A stretch of DNA of 6,487 nt from Acidimicrobiia bacterium (GTDB lineage: Bacteria > Actinomycetota > Acidimicrobiia > Spongiisociales > ZC4RG35). Positions 3,800 through 6,487 of this stretch are shown in pieces. A model generated the notes under the pieces. That model saw nothing but the letters and a program-made list of their open reading frames with translations. It was not told the DNA's origin and did no database searches. Each line of letters begins with the position of its first letter. Position 1 is the first letter of the stretch. A program made the translations under genes and the position numbers. The DNA is taken from assembly GCA_030623125.1 (NCBI GenBank), contig JAUXMQ010000069.1, positions 1 to 6,487 of the forward strand, written 5' to 3'.

Positions 3800-5563
3800 A
3801 TGTCGCTGCAGTCTCATCTCACAGGTCTAGCCGGAAAGGCCTTCGCCGACATCGGGCTGTCGTCTGATTACGGACAAGTTGTCCTCTCCCAGCGACCAGA
3901 GTTGGCACAGTTCCAGTGCAACGGCGCCATGGCCGCTGCAAAACTGGCAGGCAAACAACCAAGAGAGATAGCTTCGGCTGTGGCTGAGCGTCTGGCGGAA
4001 GCAGCAGAGATCGCTTCGACAGAGATTGCGGGGCCGGGATTCATCAACATTCGCCTCGCCGACGAGGCGCTCATCGAATGGGCCAACAAGACCGCTGACA
4101 ACAGCCACCTCGGTTATGACACCGCCGGAGAGCCCTTGACCGTGGTCGTCGACTACGGAGGGCCCAACGTCGCCAAGGCAATGCACGTCGGGCATCTTCG
4201 GGCGACGATCATCGGTGATTCCCTCGCACGCCTGTTCTCCTTCGCCGGCCACACAGTCATTCGGGATCCCCATTTCGGCGATTGGGGGTTTCAGATGGGT
4301 CTTCTCATCGCCGCGATCGAGCAGACGATTCCCGGTCTCCCCTACTTCGACGCTGAGGCCACTGAATATCCGGGTGAGTCGCCGGTGACCCTCGAGGACC
4401 TGCAACGCATCTACCCGGAGGCGGCAACGAGGGGACGAGAAGACGCTGAGTTCGCCGATCGCGCCAGGGAGGCGACTGTTCGTCTTCAGCAGGGCGACCC
4501 CGGTTATCGAGCCCTCTGGCGTCACATGAAATCCGTCTCGGAAGAATCACAGCGGGACGACTTTCGAGCACTCGGCGTGGCCTTCGATCTTTGGTACGGC
4601 GAATCGGATGTCCACGACCGGATCGCCTCGATGGTCGACGCTCTGAAAGACTCAGGTGTCGCCGAGGAGTCGGATGGCGCCCTCGTCGTGAGAGTGGACC
4701 AGACCGAAGACAATCGGGAGTGGCCACCGCTGATCCTCCAGTCGTCGGCCGGTGGGTTTCTCTATTCCACCACCGACTTGGCAACCGTGGAGATGAGAGT
4801 GAAGGAACTAGGCGCCGATCTCATGCTCTATGTTGTGGACCGGCGCCAGTCGGACCACTTCACCCAGGTCTTCCGTGCAGCACGCAAGGGAGACATCGCT
4901 TCGGACGGGGTTGGACTCGAACACATCGAGTTCGGAACGATGAACGGTCCCGACGGAAAACCCTTCAAGACTCGTGAGGGAGGGGTTGTCAGACTCGGCG
5001 ACGTGATCAAGATGGTCCAGGACGCAGCCCTCGATCGCCTGAACGAAGCCCATCTCGCCGAGGAGTATCCACAACAGGAGAGGGAGGCCATCGCAACCAC
5101 GGTCGGAGTCGCAGCGCTCAAATTCGGTGACCTGATCAACAATCGGAGCTCGGACTATGTACTCGACCTGGAGAAGTTCAGCTCGTTCGAAGGCAAGACG
5201 GGTCCCTATCTCCAGTATGCCGCCGTACGGATCAAGTCAATCCTCCGAAAAGCTACGGAGCAGGGACTATCAACGGGGGCGATCATCGGACCTGCCGTCG
5301 ACGTCGAGCGTGAGTTGATTCTCGAACTACTCAACCTTCCCCCGGTGATAGATCGGAGCATCGATCTGCGAGCACCGAACCACGTCGCCGAGTACGCCTA
5401 CACGCTGGCCAGTCGGTTCAACCGCTTCTATGACGCCTGTCACATCCTGTCTGAGCCCAACCCGCAGCAGCAGGCGTCCTGGCTGCAACTCTCCACCTGG
5501 ACCCTCGCCGCTCTGGAGCGTCTTCTCGACCTGCTCGGCATCGAGATACCGGATCGGATGTAG
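3800..5563 (+). CDS. argS: Arginyl-tRNA synthetase
   Basis: This cytosolic class I aminoacyl-tRNA synthetase charges tRNA-Arg with arginine and is essential for translation. The 587 residues match the family length (about 550-590). In order they contain an N-terminal additional domain for the tRNA elbow (about 1-90, QFQCNGAMAAAKLAGKQPRE), the HIGH signature as HVGH at 129-132 within NVAKAMHVGHLRATIIGD, the catalytic-domain strand FLYSTTDLATVEMR (320-333), the KMSKS-loop equivalent GKPFKTR (386-392), and an anticodon-binding helical domain with GKTGPYLQYAAVRIKSILRK (465-484) and YTLASRFNRFYDACHIL (534-550). The FKTR form of the loop is usual for the E. coli-type enzyme. The gene looks intact. 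Downstream, the GNAT gene starts two bases after the stop, so the two are probably co-transcribed. A tRNA-Arg fragment lies about 250 bases upstream. Confidence 0.97.
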   Translation: MSLQSHLTGLAGKAFADIGLSSDYGQVVLSQRPELAQFQCNGAMAAAKLAGKQPREIASAVAERLAEAAEIASTEIAGPGFINIRLADEALIEWANKTADNSHLGYDTAGEPLTVVVDYGGPNVAKAMHVGHLRATIIGDSLARLFSFAGHTVIRDPHFGDWGFQMGLLIAAIEQTIPGLPYFDAEATEYPGESPVTLEDLQRIYPEAATRGREDAEFADRAREATVRLQQGDPGYRALWRHMKSVSEESQRDDFRALGVAFDLWYGESDVHDRIASMVDALKDSGVAEESDGALVVRVDQTEDNREWPPLILQSSAGGFLYSTTDLATVEMRVKELGADLMLYVVDRRQSDHFTQVFRAARKGDIASDGVGLEHIEFGTMNGPDGKPFKTREGGVVRLGDVIKMVQDAALDRLNEAHLAEEYPQQEREAIATTVGVAALKFGDLINNRSSDYVLDLEKFSSFEGKTGPYLQYAAVRIKSILRKATEQGLSTGAIIGPAVDVERELILELLNLPPVIDRSIDLRAPNHVAEYAYTLASRFNRFYDACHILSEPNPQQQASWLQLSTWTLAALERLLDLLGIEIPDRM

Positions 5564-5565
5564 CC

Positions 5566-6411
5566 ATGTCATTCACGGTGAGGATGGCTCGCCCTGAAGA
5601 TGTCAAACAGATAGTCCCGTGGACCACGGACACCTTCGAGTGGGGGGATTACGTGCCGGACCGCCTTTCCGCTTGGATCGATGATCCCAACTCTGCCGTC
5701 GTCATTTGTGTGGATGAATCTGCGACACCAGTAGCAGTGGTTCATGCTCTGATGCTCTCCGAAACGGAAGGATGGCTGGAGGCAGCCCGTGTCCACCCTG
5801 ACCACAAGCGCTCCGGCATGGGGTCGGCACTGAATCACGCAGGGGTCGTCTGGGCGCGGGAGCGCGGCGCCAGGGTTGTTCGGCTCGCAACCGAGGCCGA
5901 CAACGACGATGCACGACGCCAGGTCGAGTCCCTCGGTTACCGGAAGACTTCGAGCTGGGTCTATGCTCGACATGTGATCGGATCGACCTCGGCCAGCCCG
6001 AGTGATCCTGGTCTCAGACCTGCGCCACGATCGGATATCGACGCTGCCTGGATGTTCTGGTCGACGAGTGAGCTGTCCCATGTGGGTCGTGGGCTGCTTG
6101 CCCACGGATGGCAGTGGCGCAAGGCGATGCCGGAAGACCTCGCCGACGCTGCCGGCGCCGGCAATTTCTTTCAGTCTCCGGGTGGTTGGGTGGTTATCGA
6201 CGAGTCCAACAACGGCCTGATCCAGACACTCTGGATAGCCACAACGTCAGAAGAGGCACCTCGGCTGCTCATCGATCTCATCGAACTGGCCCGTGGGCGC
6301 GGCGTTGAAGAGATGGCCGTCAAGATGCCGAACATCCCGTGGGTCATGGAAGCATTGTCGAGGTCGGGGGGAGACCCCAGAGAGGTTGTTGTCTATTCGC
6401 TCCCGGTGTGA
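5566..6411 (+). CDS. Tandem GNAT-fold N-acetyltransferase
   Basis: The 281-residue protein has an N-terminal GNAT domain (about 1-138) with the acetyl-CoA pyrophosphate-binding motif A, ARVHPDHKRSGMGSAL (74-89, core R/HxxxGxG), and the motif B segment ATEADNDDARRQVESLGYRK (108-127). A second half (about 148-281) starts like another GNAT domain (LRPAPRSDIDAAWMFWSTSE) and keeps a GNAT-like final strand order (MAVKMPNIPWVMEALSRSGG), but has no Q/RxxGxG motif, so it probably does not bind acetyl-CoA. The substrate is unknown: a small-molecule amine or a protein N-terminus are both possible. The ATG lies two bases after the argS stop, suggesting translational coupling. The gene ends one base short of a convergent gene tail. 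Confidence 0.85.
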   Translation: MSFTVRMARPEDVKQIVPWTTDTFEWGDYVPDRLSAWIDDPNSAVVICVDESATPVAVVHALMLSETEGWLEAARVHPDHKRSGMGSALNHAGVVWARERGARVVRLATEADNDDARRQVESLGYRKTSSWVYARHVIGSTSASPSDPGLRPAPRSDIDAAWMFWSTSELSHVGRGLLAHGWQWRKAMPEDLADAAGAGNFFQSPGGWVVIDESNNGLIQTLWIATTSEEAPRLLIDLIELARGRGVEEMAVKMPNIPWVMEALSRSGGDPREVVVYSLPV

Positions 6412-6412
6412 A

Positions 6413-6487
6413 TCAGACAAGAATTCCCATCGAAGCCACCATCCAGACGATGAACATCGCCGGCACATCCGCTCGATGAACCCATTC
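6413..6487 (-). CDS. C-terminal tail of a convergent membrane protein (cut by window edge)
   Basis: On the minus strand, 24 codons are open from the window edge to TGA at 6413-6415 and read EWVHRADVPAMFIVWMVASM followed by GILV. The hydrophobic stretch after the first charged residues looks like a terminal transmembrane helix, and the tight convergent arrangement with the acetyltransferase gene is natural. The piece is too short to assign a family. Confidence 0.4.
   Translation of the reverse strand, partial: EWVHRADVPAMFIVWMVASMGILV

Noticed and set aside
3827..4525. A 232-residue minus-strand frame inside argS
   Set aside because: It is entirely antisense to highly conserved ArgS codons, has no recognisable domain and is typical of high-GC shadow frames.

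Overview
The window looks like a chromosomal segment from a high-GC bacterium. GC-rich codon use, a GTG start, an argS start with no visible Shine-Dalgarno sequence and the general character of the proteins suggest an actinobacterium, perhaps one of the poorly sampled lineages such as Acidimicrobiia. That placement is inference; no 16S or other marker in the window fixes the taxon.

The window has two halves. The left half (1 to about 3550) is accessory DNA: short, unrelated single genes on both strands with generous spacers. In order they are the C-terminal end of a probable thioredoxin-fold protein (2-244, +), a 58-residue glycine-zipper membrane protein (487-663, +), a decayed IS110-type insertion sequence (about 682-1411, transposase on -), an ATP-grasp ligase (1566-2492, +), a VOC/glyoxalase-fold protein (2617-2985, -) and a small membrane-anchored protein resembling the DUF5808 group (3222-3545, +). 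The right half is core: argS (3800-5563) followed two bases later by a tandem GNAT acetyltransferase (5566-6411), then the tail of a convergent membrane-protein gene at the window edge.

The most interesting signal is a family of imperfect palindromes found only in the accessory spacers: a left arm like CCGCMCATAA, a six-base centre CGGCAC and a right arm like TTATGSGCG. Copies lie at 330-355, 2562-2585 and 3073-3103. A fourth copy is cut exactly in two: its left half is at 670-681 and its right half at 1412-1425, and the 730 bases between hold the IS110 relic. With the IS removed, every accessory gene here is separated from the next by one such site, all in the same orientation. That layout recalls a gene-cassette array or Xer/dif-type modules, but a dispersed intergenic repeat is the conservative alternative.

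A second mobility footprint is a 50-bp 3' fragment of a tRNA-Arg(ACG) gene (3501-3550, -), running from the anticodon stem to the encoded CCA with no 5' half. It lies at the junction between the accessory half and argS and is the kind of scar left by integration into a tRNA gene. It also supplies, in antisense, the last 14 codons of the DUF5808-like gene.
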